Notes: generated by a model not told the origin, from the letters alone. Numbered from the stretch's first letter, positions 51,919-62,815 are shown. The stretch is 64,000 nucleotides of DNA from Candidatus Endonucleibacter bathymodioli (GCA_030674915.1 JASXSV010000001.1:62001-126000); one strand, 5' to 3'. Translations and numbers: made by a program.

Positions 51919-54900
51919 ATGAAAACATACACAGCCCGTTCAGTTAATGGTCAAGTTTTTATTAAGGCCGATGATGGTGCGTTGATAGCAATTCACCAGG
52001 GTGATAAAATTTTGTCAGATATGACGTTAATTTCGTCTGATGGTGCTCAGTTAGGCTTAGACTCAGAAGGTCAATGGGTACAGGCAGACATTAAGGGTGA
52101 AGTGGTTTTGCATACACTGCCTCTGGTGCCTGTTAAAAGCAGTGAGGATGTTGAGATAGATGATGCAGAAAATGAAGTTATTGAGCCTGGCTATCACCAT
52201 TCTGCAGCAGCAGTCGTGGAACTTGATAATTTAGACGTTGCAGTGAAGGGTAGTGGTTACCTCTCTGTTTTTAATGAACAAACGAACTTGGGTGCTGCGC
52301 ATGCCACAGAAAGCACTGATTCAACGGATGTTCAAAATGCCGCGGTTATAACCAATCCCAGTACGCCCTTTGATGTCACTGAGGATACACATATTTCCGC
52401 CACAATTACCTTGAGTATCACCGATGCCGATGGTGTTAACGAAGCTAAATTTAAAGCGGGTAATTTAAGAGGCGCACATGGTTCTGCCACCATCACTGAA
52501 GCCGGTGTATTGGTTTACACTTTGGCCAATAATTTAGAGCAGGGTTTAAATGAAGGTGAAAGTATCACCGACATTATCAAGGTTACCTCTAAAGACGGCA
52601 CCACCCACGATGTCAGTGTCAGTATTCATGGCACCAACGACCTCCCTACGATCAACGCCATCACTGCACAATCGACGACTGAAGACGGTATACAGGTCAG
52701 TGGTCAACTGACTGTTACGGATGTTGATACCGGCGATAGTGCAACTTATGCAACAACCTCAACACAAGCTGGTTTTACACTTAAGGCAGATGGATCATAC
52801 ACACTAGACCCAACAGACCCCAGTTTCCAACACTTAGGGGTTGGTGAAACTCAAGTAGTTACTATTCCCATCGTCGCAACCGATAGCCATAGTGGCGTTT
52901 CTTCTGCTCAAAATATTGTTATTACTATTACAGGCACCAATGATGCACCTGTTGTATCAGCGCCCGTTACTTTGTTAGCTGGTACAGAAGATAAAACTCA
53001 AATCATTACAGCAGCGCAGATGATGGCCAATGCGACTGATGCAGATACCGTAAGCACACTTACCATTCAGAAAGTAAGTGTTGACCATGGCACGGTAACA
53101 ACGGATTCAAGCGGATCCGTACACTTTACACCAGAGGTAAACTATAGCGGCAAAGTAACGTTTAGCTATGAAATAACAGATTCACACGGTGCAACTGTTT
53201 TAACAACAGCCACTACTGATTTAGCAGGCGTGCAAGATGCAGCTGTGATAACAAGTACCGCAGTAGATGTAACAGACGGCAATAAAACATCAGCAACGAT
53301 AACATTAGGGATTACAGATGCAGATGCAGGAGAAGCAAATTTCAAAGTAGGCAGGCTTAACGGGGGGTATGGAACAGCTACGCTTGCAGCCGATGGAGCA
53401 TTTGTTTACACGCTTAATCACAATGCAGCGCAACATTTAAATGTGAACGAAACTATTACCGATGTAATTACAGTAACCTCGGCAGATGGTACAACCCACG
53501 ATGTCAGCGTCAGTATTCACGGCACTAATGATCTTCCCACCATTAATGCCATCACGGCACAGTCTGCCAAGGAAGGAGGTTCACAGGTCAGCGGTCAACT
53601 CTCTGTTACGGATGTTGATACCGGTGACACGGCTACTTACGCCACGACCTCCACCCAAGCTGGGTTTACACTTAAAGCCGATGGTTCATATACACTTGAT
53701 CCTACTGATGCCAGCTTTCAACATTTGGCAGCGGGTGAAACTCAAAAAATAACCATTCCAGTTACTGCCACCGACAGCCACGCTGGAATCAGTGGACTAC
53801 AAAATATTGTTATCACTATTACCGGTACTAACGATATTCCGGTGGTTTCTGCGCCGATAGTATTGGCCGCCGGTACCGAAGATATAACCCAAACTATCAC
53901 CACTGCGCAGTTGATTGCTAATACCACCGATGTGGATAGCACCAGTGTGCTTAGCATACAAAAAGTCACGGTAGATCACGGCACGGTGACAACTGATTCA
54001 AGTGGAGCGGTTCACTTTACGCCCGAAGCTGATTACAACGGCAAAGTAATTTTTTCTTATGAGGTTACCGACTCTAATGGTGGAGTTGTAGCAACAACAG
54101 CCACCACAGATTTAGCAGCAGTTGCTGACAATATTGTCGACAGTGGAGCACGTGATTTAGGCTCAACTAAAGAAGATACAGCAATGCACTTTACAGAAGC
54201 ACAGTTACTTGAGCATTTAAGCGATGCTGATGGTGCTTTACGTGTTGTTGCAGGTTCACTCTCAACAGCTCACGGAGCGATTACGGGTGATGCAAGTCAC
54301 GGTTATGATTTCACGCCTTCTGCGAACTATAATGGGAAAGACGTAGATGTAAGCTATAAAGTCACTGATGGAACAACGGAGTATACTAAAACTGCACAGA
54401 TTGATGTAACGCCTGTAACTGATACTGCTACACCTAGTTTACAAATGACAGCAGAGCAAGAGGTAATGAGCTTTGGCACCGCTGACAAAAATTCTTATGC
54501 AAAAGTGAGTGGCATCAACGGTGGAACTGATCTACATGAAATGTCTGCAGAAATCACTTTTGTACTAGATAAATCCCATGCTCAGTCTGATTCTGCGGCT
54601 TTATTAAACTATTCCGTGCCTAATCAGATAAATATGATTACCTTTCATAAGGCCAGTGATCTTACTTTCACATTCATGGGTGATCATGACATCAAGACAG
54701 GGGTAAATTTGCTTGATGGTGGTGTTCACCGTTTAAGTTTATCTTGGAATTCAGCAACAGGTCATTTAAGTGTTTATGATAATGGCCACTCTATTAAAGA
54801 GCTTGATAATGTACACAAAGGTGACACTTTTGCAGGTGGTGGAGATTTCATTGTCGGTACACGAACAGGAGATTCCGGCCGAGATGCAGCACACTTTGAA

Positions 54901-57900
54901 AATAAATATTCAGCAGGGGGGCGCATTTTTTCTGCAACAATCGTTGATCATGCCGTTTCTGCAACTGACATAAAAGCTGGGCCTATCGCTTCTGAGCCAC
55001 ATGGTGTTTTAGCAAATATCATGACTGATGGTAAAGGCGCTATTATCGATACTACGGGACTGCATACGGTTTCAAGTGGAACAAATTCTCATATAGTGAC
55101 CGTTCCAGTAGATGCTTCTACAGCACTTATCCCAAGTGGTGGAATACTTAATCTAAATATAGATGCAATCATGCCCGTAGGCACTGGCGATAAAATCAGC
55201 GCCATAAATGTTATAGGCTTTATAAAAGGTACAGTTTTAGATGATGGAAATGGACATAAACATACGGTAACAGATCCAAATGAAAAAGTAGATGTTCAGT
55301 CATGGTCGCACACGCAAGTAACAGCGCATTTGCCAGCGGGCATCACTAAAAACATGCACATCACTGTTGAGGCTGTAACAACAGGTACTAATGGCGTTAG
55401 TGCTAGCGCAGTTACAGGAGAAGACTTATTACTCGATCCTCATGCGCCAATTATGAATGCAAGTATCACCGGAGATGATGACAAAACGACTGATGAAAGC
55501 GCCGCCGTAGGTGGTGTTTTAAAAGTACATGACCAAGATGCCTCTCAAGCACATTTTGATATACACGATGTTAAAGGTCAGTATGGTGTTATCAAAATAA
55601 CAGCCGATGGACACTGGACATTTACACCCAACGCTGTGGCAAATGCCCTTAATTCTGGGGATACGGTAAAAGAAGCGTTTACGGTTAAATCAGCCGATGG
55701 AACGCCGCATGACATTACCATTCATGTAACGGGTAGCAATGACGCACCTCTTATAAGTTCGGCTGTAACACTGGGGGCAGGAACAGAAGATACCGCGCTT
55801 ACTTTTACCGCGGCACAATTACTTAGCAATGCAAGTGATGCTGATGCTAAAGATAGTTTAAGTATAAAGGGGTCAGTAAGTGCCAACCACGGCAGTGTAA
55901 CAGGGCCTGATGCATCGGGTAACTATACCTTTACCCCAGATGCTAACTACCATGGTGCTGTTAAATTCACTTATGACATAACAGACACCCATGGTGCAGT
56001 TGTTCATACCAGTGCCAGTACAAACTTAGCAAATGTGGTTGACACGCCAACGCTTACGACAACAGCAGCCACAGGAGATGAAGATACCGCCATAGCTTTA
56101 GCGATAAACGCAAGTACTCAAGCGGGTGATCATATATCTCAGTACACGATAACTGGGCTTCCAACAGGGGCAAAACTCACTGCAGGGCATGACAACGGTC
56201 ATGGCTCATGGACAGTAGCCAGTGGCGACATAGCAACGCTTAAAATGACACCCCCTGCAAATTATGCAGGTAATATTCAGCTTCATGTTGTAGCTACAGC
56301 AACAGATGGCGCTAGCACAGTAGATTCTACCTCTCAAGTCATGAGCGTACATGTAAACCCTATCGCAGATATGCCAAGTATAGATTCTGTTTCGGTAAAC
56401 GCGGTAAGTGGCATGACAGGAGTTCCAATAACTCAGTTAGATTATGCCGTTACACTTACACAAGATATGGTATCGGCACTTAACACTGAGCCACGCCATC
56501 CCCCAAAGATGCACATGAGTGCATTGGATGTAGTTGGTGTTGGTGTCAATGTCCAGGATATAGCCAGTGTGACTTTTAATGGTAACTCTGTAGATATGTT
56601 CGATTCAACTCTTGGTCTATATCATATTGTGGCTGACAAAATTTTGGGTTTTGGTCGGCGAGGTAGTTCTCCATTTGCAACAGAGTTTCATGTAGGAGAT
56701 AAAATAGAGGTAGTTTTCAAAAATGGAGTAAACCCTACGACTCAAATGCATATAGTAACAGGCATGCAAGAGGGGGATTTTCAACATAGGGATGGTGTTA
56801 ATGGTTTGCCTGAGAATGCATTTGCTCCAGTTAACCGATGGGCTGGGACTGATGTAGACTTTATAAAAATAACCCAAACAGCGTCAAAGGCTCAACTGAG
56901 CGTTGATGAGGATGGTCAATTTGACCTTGCTATCGGTGTGTCTACTCCAGATAAAGATGGCTCTGAAGTGTTAGAGGTACATGTTCAAGGCTTACCTACT
57001 GGGGCTACACTTAACCAAGGTGCTCGTCAAACAGATGGATCGTATCTACTAACAAAAGCACAACTTCATGGGCTACAAGTACTGTTGCCTAAAAATTACC
57101 ATGGTTCGGTTGACTTAGATGTAAGTGTAACATCGCATGATGGTACATCAACACTCACGTCGCCTGCTAACCACTTACACATTGGTATGCACAGTGTTTT
57201 AGATTTAGCAAATGTATATGGAGGTCAGGCGACCATTAACGAGCATGACGACTGGACTGCTTTTGGCTTAACGGCAAATGCAACAGATACACAAGATCCA
57301 ATAACAGGCATACAGGTTTTTGGGCTTAGTGCAAAGAGTGAAATACGCCTAGAGCCTTCATTTAGTGGCACAGCACCTGTATATAATGCAGATGGAACAT
57401 GGACTATTGATCCAGCTTCTGTTGGTCACTTGCAGATACATACAACGGCTACAGCGGGTAACCATGAAAGCTATAAGGTCGCTGTTACAACAACAGATCC
57501 TGATGGTACGTCTGGAACAACACAAGCCGGAGGAATATTTATATCAAAAGCTGTCATTGAGGGTCATTTTGATATTAATACTGCACATACAGGTATTGTT
57601 TCAAATATTGGAGAATTGGTTACATACTCACCAAGTACAGATGCTGATGAAATAGCTTATGTTATTGTTGAGGTGAAGCCAGGAATAACCCTTGTTGATG
57701 ATGCAGGAAATCCACTCACTTCAAATCTTATTACTAATAGGGTAGGGGGTAATGTAGAGAACTATAAAATTGCAGTTGCAGACCTTGCTCATGCTCATGT
57801 GCATTCAACTTTAGGCGCTACGGGGTTAGATATTCATCTTGAAGCACATATTGAAGAGGGTGTCATGGGGTCTGGTACGAATGATGTAAAAACTATTTCA

Positions 57901-58962
57901 CATGATTTTACAGGCCTTAGTATTACACCAATATCACATGCAGATGATGTAACACTCGTCTTAGATGATGGAAGTGATAGCGGAGCTAATATTCACGATG
58001 ATATCACCAATATTAAAGAGCCTAATGTTGCCGGTTTAACCAGTACACCTTTATCGCATGTTGAGATTTATGAAGGCACAACACTTATTGCTACGACAAC
58101 TTCTGACTCCAGTGGTTTTTACAGTGTCAAAGTGCCAGCACTCAGCGATGGCGCACATACGTTAACAGCCCAGGCTACTGCACCAGGCGCTACGCATTCT
58201 GTTAATTCTTCTCCATTGAATGTTGCAATAGACACGCAAATAACCGCCAAGGTTAATGGTCTTGATCATGTGAGCGGAAATCCCGATGAAGTCAATATTC
58301 AACTCTTTGTAGAAAAAGGATCTGAAATAACGCACTTCCAAGTGATTGATGAAAAAGGAAATTATGTCGATATTTCACCCATAGCGACAGATATTAGTGA
58401 TGCTAGCCACTCTTCTGACCATCAATATATGCGTTTCCCTCATGTTGACGTTTCATCATTATCCGATGGGGAGTTACATGTTGTTTTTGAGGCAACTGAT
58501 GCCGCAGGGAATAGTGTTACTGCAAACTCTCAAAGCAGTCTTCCGTTTCTGAAAGGTATAGTAGTTGTACACGATGAAGCCGTCAGTGATAGTGATGTTG
58601 TAAATATTCAGCTAGATGCAGACAGTTATGACGCTTTACCCAGCTTGGATCACATAGCCGATCATTTGACGGCGAAGCAAACCGAGCATGGAGCCGCAGC
58701 AACGCCAGAGCATAACGCACTGTTGGCAACAGCCGCTACACTACTTGGCGATACGCAAGAGGAAGGTGATAATTCCCGTATTATAAAGGCAGTGCAAAGT
58801 CATCAGCCACTAGGGCATGCAGCAAACCATGATGCTTTGGCAAGTGATAAAACTCATGATCACGCAACTGCGAATGCGGATGTAAGCAGTACAGATTATG
58901 CCTTGGATATTCATAGTCACGTGTCGCAAGATGACGATAATGATGGCACGGGCTTAACATAA
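51919..58962 (+). CDS. LapA-like giant adhesin with VCBS/cadherin-type repeats and a LamG-like domain
   Basis: 2,347 residues from ATG 51919 (GAGG seven bases upstream; a GTG six codons earlier is less likely). The N-terminus (QVFIKADDGALIAIHQGDKIL) resembles the retention module that holds LapA-type adhesins in the outer membrane; Ala96-Ala98 in GYHHSAAAVVEL is placed where LapG-type proteases cut a di-alanine. There follow tandem VCBS units with the ITGTNDAPVVSAP linker (two nearly identical 300-residue arrays to about 740), a LamG/pentraxin-like domain (about 850-1030), further cadherin-like repeats, an Ig-like unit near 2020-2110 (GTTLIATTTSDSSGFYSV), and an acidic tail. I see no RTX nonapeptides and no type I secretion genes nearby. 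Likely role: cell-surface attachment. Confidence 0.85.
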   Translation: MKTYTARSVNGQVFIKADDGALIAIHQGDKILSDMTLISSDGAQLGLDSEGQWVQADIKGEVVLHTLPLVPVKSSEDVEIDDAENEVIEPGYHHSAAAVVELDNLDVAVKGSGYLSVFNEQTNLGAAHATESTDSTDVQNAAVITNPSTPFDVTEDTHISATITLSITDADGVNEAKFKAGNLRGAHGSATITEAGVLVYTLANNLEQGLNEGESITDIIKVTSKDGTTHDVSVSIHGTNDLPTINAITAQSTTEDGIQVSGQLTVTDVDTGDSATYATTSTQAGFTLKADGSYTLDPTDPSFQHLGVGETQVVTIPIVATDSHSGVSSAQNIVITITGTNDAPVVSAPVTLLAGTEDKTQIITAAQMMANATDADTVSTLTIQKVSVDHGTVTTDSSGSVHFTPEVNYSGKVTFSYEITDSHGATVLTTATTDLAGVQDAAVITSTAVDVTDGNKTSATITLGITDADAGEANFKVGRLNGGYGTATLAADGAFVYTLNHNAAQHLNVNETITDVITVTSADGTTHDVSVSIHGTNDLPTINAITAQSAKEGGSQVSGQLSVTDVDTGDTATYATTSTQAGFTLKADGSYTLDPTDASFQHLAAGETQKITIPVTATDSHAGISGLQNIVITITGTNDIPVVSAPIVLAAGTEDITQTITTAQLIANTTDVDSTSVLSIQKVTVDHGTVTTDSSGAVHFTPEADYNGKVIFSYEVTDSNGGVVATTATTDLAAVADNIVDSGARDLGSTKEDTAMHFTEAQLLEHLSDADGALRVVAGSLSTAHGAITGDASHGYDFTPSANYNGKDVDVSYKVTDGTTEYTKTAQIDVTPVTDTATPSLQMTAEQEVMSFGTADKNSYAKVSGINGGTDLHEMSAEITFVLDKSHAQSDSAALLNYSVPNQINMITFHKASDLTFTFMGDHDIKTGVNLLDGGVHRLSLSWNSATGHLSVYDNGHSIKELDNVHKGDTFAGGGDFIVGTRTGDSGRDAAHFENKYSAGGRIFSATIVDHAVSATDIKAGPIASEPHGVLANIMTDGKGAIIDTTGLHTVSSGTNSHIVTVPVDASTALIPSGGILNLNIDAIMPVGTGDKISAINVIGFIKGTVLDDGNGHKHTVTDPNEKVDVQSWSHTQVTAHLPAGITKNMHITVEAVTTGTNGVSASAVTGEDLLLDPHAPIMNASITGDDDKTTDESAAVGGVLKVHDQDASQAHFDIHDVKGQYGVIKITADGHWTFTPNAVANALNSGDTVKEAFTVKSADGTPHDITIHVTGSNDAPLISSAVTLGAGTEDTALTFTAAQLLSNASDADAKDSLSIKGSVSANHGSVTGPDASGNYTFTPDANYHGAVKFTYDITDTHGAVVHTSASTNLANVVDTPTLTTTAATGDEDTAIALAINASTQAGDHISQYTITGLPTGAKLTAGHDNGHGSWTVASGDIATLKMTPPANYAGNIQLHVVATATDGASTVDSTSQVMSVHVNPIADMPSIDSVSVNAVSGMTGVPITQLDYAVTLTQDMVSALNTEPRHPPKMHMSALDVVGVGVNVQDIASVTFNGNSVDMFDSTLGLYHIVADKILGFGRRGSSPFATEFHVGDKIEVVFKNGVNPTTQMHIVTGMQEGDFQHRDGVNGLPENAFAPVNRWAGTDVDFIKITQTASKAQLSVDEDGQFDLAIGVSTPDKDGSEVLEVHVQGLPTGATLNQGARQTDGSYLLTKAQLHGLQVLLPKNYHGSVDLDVSVTSHDGTSTLTSPANHLHIGMHSVLDLANVYGGQATINEHDDWTAFGLTANATDTQDPITGIQVFGLSAKSEIRLEPSFSGTAPVYNADGTWTIDPASVGHLQIHTTATAGNHESYKVAVTTTDPDGTSGTTQAGGIFISKAVIEGHFDINTAHTGIVSNIGELVTYSPSTDADEIAYVIVEVKPGITLVDDAGNPLTSNLITNRVGGNVENYKIAVADLAHAHVHSTLGATGLDIHLEAHIEEGVMGSGTNDVKTISHDFTGLSITPISHADDVTLVLDDGSDSGANIHDDITNIKEPNVAGLTSTPLSHVEIYEGTTLIATTTSDSSGFYSVKVPALSDGAHTLTAQATAPGATHSVNSSPLNVAIDTQITAKVNGLDHVSGNPDEVNIQLFVEKGSEITHFQVIDEKGNYVDISPIATDISDASHSSDHQYMRFPHVDVSSLSDGELHVVFEATDAAGNSVTANSQSSLPFLKGIVVVHDEAVSDSDVVNIQLDADSYDALPSLDHIADHLTAKQTEHGAAATPEHNALLATAATLLGDTQEEGDNSRIIKAVQSHQPLGHAANHDALASDKTHDHATANADVSSTDYALDIHSHVSQDDDNDGTGLT
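52321..54120 (+). repeat. Two tandem ~900-bp internal repeats of the adhesin gene
   Basis: Each copy encodes VCBS plus cadherin-like units, including SVSIHGTNDLPTINAITAQS, TSTQAGFTLKADGSYTLDPT and VDHGTVTTDSSG. The proteins are almost the same but many third codon positions differ, so the copies are not recent. Confidence 0.75.
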
Positions 58963-59050
58963 TAAAGACATTGCATTTTTTAAGGAAAGTACATAATAAA
59001 CAACAAGTTTAGTGATATTGCGTCCATTCTCCGTGAGGGTTGAGATTGTT

Positions 59051-59120
59051 TCTAGATCTCCACAATAACCGATACACTTAGAATGGATTTGAGAGGCTAG
59101 TTGATCGTAGGCTTATGGAG
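59051..59120 (-). repeat. Dispersed repeat R2, copy 2
   Basis: Inverted copy of 32059-32135: agatctccacaataaccgat, acacttagaatggatttgag. It overlaps the last codons and 3' flank of the exporter gene. Confidence 0.6.
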
Positions 59121-59170
59121 CATCACTAGTTTCTCGCCTACGCACGCTTTCATCTATGGTAGATGGTATA
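59090..59170 (+). repeat. Dispersed intergenic repeat R1, copy overlapping a gene end
   Basis: tttctcgcctacgcacgctt then tcatctatggtagatggtat matches the R1 right end. It encodes the last residues of the Bcr/CflA exporter (on the other strand), so the repeat has become coding sequence there. Confidence 0.4.
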
Positions 59171-60360
59171 GGGCTAAAAAGGCACAGTATTGACAGAATG
59201 GTTGTGATCATACTAATCAGTGCTAGTGATGTGGTGTTTATATTTTGTATCTGTAACCCGGAAACAATGCCAGTGATAGCTGTTACTAGTAGCATTTCAA
59301 TAAAGAAAATAAGGCTAGATGCTATCCCAATATTGGTTTTCATATGCTCTGTGGCCCGTGCTTGACAGATAGGAAGGTAAATACCAAGACCTAGTTCGTA
59401 AATGATGACACCAGCTATATATCCGGTTCCGGATTGGCCATGCGAAAAGTAACCAGTTATAAGAGAGACAGACGCACCAATTACAAGAAAAGTACTGGCT
59501 ATCTTTAGGCAGTCTGCTCGACTAAAGCGAGAATTAAGGTAAGGTACACAGGCTGTACTTATGATGTAAGCTGCAATAATAGAAGCGAATAGCATACCGT
59601 AGTACTTTGGTGTTATACCCAGTTGATCTATAAATACAAAAGGAGCGCCAACAACAAACACAAAGGCTCCTGCAAAAGCAGTACCTGCAGCAATGGTAAA
59701 GCGTAGATAACTAGAATCAGACAAAATTGTTATGTAACTTGATAAAATACTTGTATCATCTTGGTGTTGTTGATTTTTTTTGGGAATATGGACTTCAGGT
59801 ATAAAATGTAGTGCGATAATAGTAATAACAACTAAGACCTGCATAACAACAAAGTTGTATTTCCAGCCTGCATACTCCTGAAGGAATCCGCCAATAATAG
59901 GGGCTATCATGGGACCTAGAGTCAGACAGCCGCTAATATAAGCCAGCATTTTCACCTCCATCTGGTCCTTGTAATAATCTCTGGCAATGGTTCTGGCTAG
60001 AACAGTGCCAAAGCAACCAAAAGTAGCTTGGGAAAAACGTGCCATGAGGAATATGTATATATTGCTTGTATTAAGTATTACGAGGGATGCGAGAAAGTAG
60101 ATGATATAACCGATAAGGAGAGTTTTTTTTCGGCCAAATTTATCAGCCAAAGGACCACATATGAGCATTGATATAGCAAAACCTAACATAAATATACTAA
60201 CACTTAATTGGGCGGTGGCAGTGTCAGTGCTAAAATATCTGGTGATTGCCGGTAATGAAGGAGTGAAAATATCAATAGATACAGGCCCAATGGTGGCAAA
60301 AAGCGATAAAATAATAAGAATAATAGTTGAGTGTTTTTCCGGAATTAAGTGGTGTCTCAT
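59113..60360 (-). CDS. Bcr/CflA-type multidrug efflux transporter (MFS)
   Basis: A 415-residue inner-membrane drug:proton antiporter with twelve predicted hydrophobic helices. Seen: the Bcr/CflA start (TIGPVSIDIFTPSLPAI), the MFS loop GPLADKFGRKKTLLIG between helices 2 and 3, and ARTIARDYYKDQ, typical of the family. Substrate unknown. The final dozen residues (ESVRRRETSDAP) lie in R1 repeat sequence. Confidence 0.9.
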   Translation of the reverse strand: MRHHLIPEKHSTIILIILSLFATIGPVSIDIFTPSLPAITRYFSTDTATAQLSVSIFMLGFAISMLICGPLADKFGRKKTLLIGYIIYFLASLVILNTSNIYIFLMARFSQATFGCFGTVLARTIARDYYKDQMEVKMLAYISGCLTLGPMIAPIIGGFLQEYAGWKYNFVVMQVLVVITIIALHFIPEVHIPKKNQQHQDDTSILSSYITILSDSSYLRFTIAAGTAFAGAFVFVVGAPFVFIDQLGITPKYYGMLFASIIAAYIISTACVPYLNSRFSRADCLKIASTFLVIGASVSLITGYFSHGQSGTGYIAGVIIYELGLGIYLPICQARATEHMKTNIGIASSLIFFIEMLLVTAITGIVSGLQIQNINTTSLALISMITTILSILCLFSPIPSTIDESVRRRETSDAP

Positions 60361-60512
60361 GAGAATAGCTTGTTCCGCTGCTGATCATTGTTAGTTAACA
60401 AGGATGCTAACATAAAAAAGACAGAGTTGAATCTGGTATTGCAGTAGGGATATTTCCTGTAAGGCGAGTATAGTCTAAAATAAGACTGTTAACTTTATTA
60501 GAGGTTATTGTA

Positions 60513-61094
60513 TTGAAAATAACGTTTACAGAGTCTGGGCAAAAGTATTTGGTACAGCTTCTTGACAAACAGGATGACAAAGATACCAGTGTTCGCCTAT
60601 TTGTCTCTCAGCCGGGTACTGCTCATGCGGAAACCTGCTTAGCTTATTGTAAGTTGGGAGAAGAAAAAGAGGAAGACACTAAGCTTGAGCTTGATTTTTT
60701 TGATTGTTATATTGAAAAGGCTAGTGAGCTGTTTCTTGAGGGTGCGGTTATTGATTTTGCAGAAGACAGGTTGGGTGGTCAACTAACAATTAAAGCACCC
60801 AATGCAAAAGTACCTCAAGTTAGTAAAGATAGTCCTCTTGATGTGCGAATCAGCTATGTTTTGCAGACAGAAATTAACCCAGGTCTGGCTTCTCATGGTG
60901 GTATGGTTTCCTTGATTGAATTGGATGAAGATATTGCTGTATTACAGTTTGGTGGAGGTTGTCAAGGCTGTGGTATGGTTGATGCGACTTTAAAGGACGG
61001 TGTTGAGCGCACTTTACTGGAGCATATTCCGGAGTTGCAAGGTGTTAGGGATATAACGGATCATACAGTTCGTGAGAACGCCTATTTTAAGTAG
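60513..61094 (+). CDS. nfuA: Fe-S biogenesis protein NfuA
   Basis: Carries iron-sulfur clusters to target enzymes. The N-terminal degenerate A-type domain ([16 protein letters not shown]) lacks the usual cysteine set, and the C-terminal Nfu domain has the cluster motif [18 protein letters not shown]. 193 residues. Starts at TTG with GAGG eight bases upstream; no nearby ATG fits. Confidence 0.95.
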   Translation: MKITFTESGQKYLVQLLDKQDDKDTSVRLFVSQPGTAHAETCLAYCKLGEEKEEDTKLELDFFDCYIEKASELFLEGAVIDFAEDRLGGQLTIKAPNAKVPQVSKDSPLDVRISYVLQTEINPGLASHGGMVSLIELDEDIAVLQFGGGCQGCGMVDATLKDGVERTLLEHIPELQGVRDITDHTVRENAYFK

Positions 61095-61218
61095 CCACTA
61101 AATCATAAACTGGCTAGGTGGTTAAACTAATTTAAAGAGGGACATTGGGGAGTGGAATATTTAATGATTTATCCAATCATATTAGAGAATGTTTTTCAAC
61201 CCAAATTAGTACAAACTT

Positions 61219-61710
61219 ATGTATAGCACTCCCTTAATCACAAATAAAGGAAAAAACAAGCTTGAGAAAGAACTGTCTTATTTATGGTCGAACAAACGCC
61301 CTATAATCACTCAAGCTGTCTCTGACGCAGCTGCTCTTGGTGATAGGAGTGAAAATGCCGAATACAAAGAAGGAAAACGCCTCCTGAGAGAAATCGACCG
61401 AAGAATCAGGCATTTAAGAAAAAGACTTGATGTACTTAAAGTCGTAAATTATTCAGAAGAGCAAGAGGGAAAAGTTTATTTTGGTGCGTGGGTAGAACTA
61501 ATAAATGATCAAAATAAGACTCTTCGCTGTCGTATTGTCGGCCCCGATGAGATTGACACAAGAAATACTCATATTTCTATTGACTCACCTATGGCTAAAG
61601 CAATGCTGGGCAAACAAGAAAATGAAGAAATCAACGTACAGACACCATCAGGAGGAAAAACATGGGTTATCAACGTTATTCAATACCAGTCATTCAAAAA
61701 TGATGAATAA
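61219..61710 (+). CDS. greB: Transcription elongation factor GreB
   Basis: Promotes RNA cleavage by backtracked RNA polymerase. Seen: N-terminal coiled coil with the acidic tip (AAALGDRSENAEYKEGKRLLREIDRR) and the C-terminal FKBP-like domain (VYFGAWVEL, RIVGPDEID, ISIDSPMAKAMLGK). The GPDE block and 163-residue length point to GreB rather than GreA. Confidence 0.93.
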   Translation: MYSTPLITNKGKNKLEKELSYLWSNKRPIITQAVSDAAALGDRSENAEYKEGKRLLREIDRRIRHLRKRLDVLKVVNYSEEQEGKVYFGAWVELINDQNKTLRCRIVGPDEIDTRNTHISIDSPMAKAMLGKQENEEINVQTPSGGKTWVINVIQYQSFKNDE

Positions 61711-61819
61711 TCGTTAAGCGAGAATGTAAATAATTATGTGCCATTGCACTATTTAATATATTGAGACCTTTACACGAGCTATAATTTTGTTCGTGTGTTT
61801 GTCTGACTGGAGGCCTTTA

Positions 61820-62794
61820 ATGAAGCTGCAACAACTGCGTTATATATGTGAAGTTGCTCAGCATAACCTTAATGTATCAGCTACTGCGCAGAGTCTTTAC
61901 ACTTCTCAGCCAGGCATTAGTAAACAAATTCGATTATTGGAGGATGAACTAGGTGTAGAGGTTTTCTTGCGCAGTGGTAAGCATCTTACGAAAATAACCC
62001 CAGCTGGAGAGCAAATTATTGCAACAGCTATGGAAATTCTTAAAAAAGTTGAAAGCATTAAGCAGGCTGCTCAGGAGTTCAGTGATGAACGAAAGGGTAG
62101 TCTGTCTATTGCCACAACGCATACACAGGCCAGATATGCATTACCATCTGTCATCAATAAATTCATCTCAAAATATCCCTGTGTAACGTTTTGCATGCAC
62201 CAAAGCACACCTATTCAGGCAGCAGAAATGGTGGTAAACGGATCCGCAGACTTCGCTATTTCTAGTGAAGGGTTAGAGTTGTTTAATAACCTAGTCATAA
62301 TGCCTTGCTATCGCTGGAACCGATGTGTTTTGGTTCCCAAAAGTCACCCCCTAACTCAAATATCTAGACTGACGTTAAAGGATATTTCTTGTCATCCGCT
62401 GATAACGTATACTTTGGGTTTGTCTGGACGATCAAAGTTGGACGAGGCTTTCATGAATGAAGGTTTATCGCCTAGGGTAGTGTTCACAGCGGCTGATGCA
62501 GATGTAATTAAAACCTATGTTAGGTTAAATCTGGGGGTTGGTATTATCGCAAAGATGTCCTATGACCCTAAATGTGATTCAGATTTGCAGCCACTAGATG
62601 CATCCCATCTATTTGAGCCTAGTGTCACTAACATCGGATTTTGTCGAGGCTCATTTATAAGAGGTTTTATGTATGACTTTATTGAAGAATTCGCCTCTCA
62701 TCTAACTAGAGACGTGATCAATGATGCCATTTCTAGTCATAACAAGGTGGAGGTAGATGAACTATTTTCAAATATAACGATACCTAGCAATTGA
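61820..62794 (+). CDS. cysB: LysR-type regulator CysB
   Basis: Activates cysteine biosynthesis and sulfate assimilation in response to N-acetylserine. Seen: MKLQQLRYICEVAQHNLNVS, helix-turn-helix around TAQSLYTSQPGISKQIRLLEDELG, and an effector domain with IATTHTQARYALP, where the TTHTQARY motif is typical of CysB. 325 residues. The ATG follows GGAGG by six bases; the frame upstream (to 61787) is ignored. Confidence 0.95.
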   Translation: MKLQQLRYICEVAQHNLNVSATAQSLYTSQPGISKQIRLLEDELGVEVFLRSGKHLTKITPAGEQIIATAMEILKKVESIKQAAQEFSDERKGSLSIATTHTQARYALPSVINKFISKYPCVTFCMHQSTPIQAAEMVVNGSADFAISSEGLELFNNLVIMPCYRWNRCVLVPKSHPLTQISRLTLKDISCHPLITYTLGLSGRSKLDEAFMNEGLSPRVVFTAADADVIKTYVRLNLGVGIIAKMSYDPKCDSDLQPLDASHLFEPSVTNIGFCRGSFIRGFMYDFIEEFASHLTRDVINDAISSHNKVEVDELFSNITIPSN

Positions 62795-62815
62795 AATAAG
62801 ATGCTAGAGATGTGC

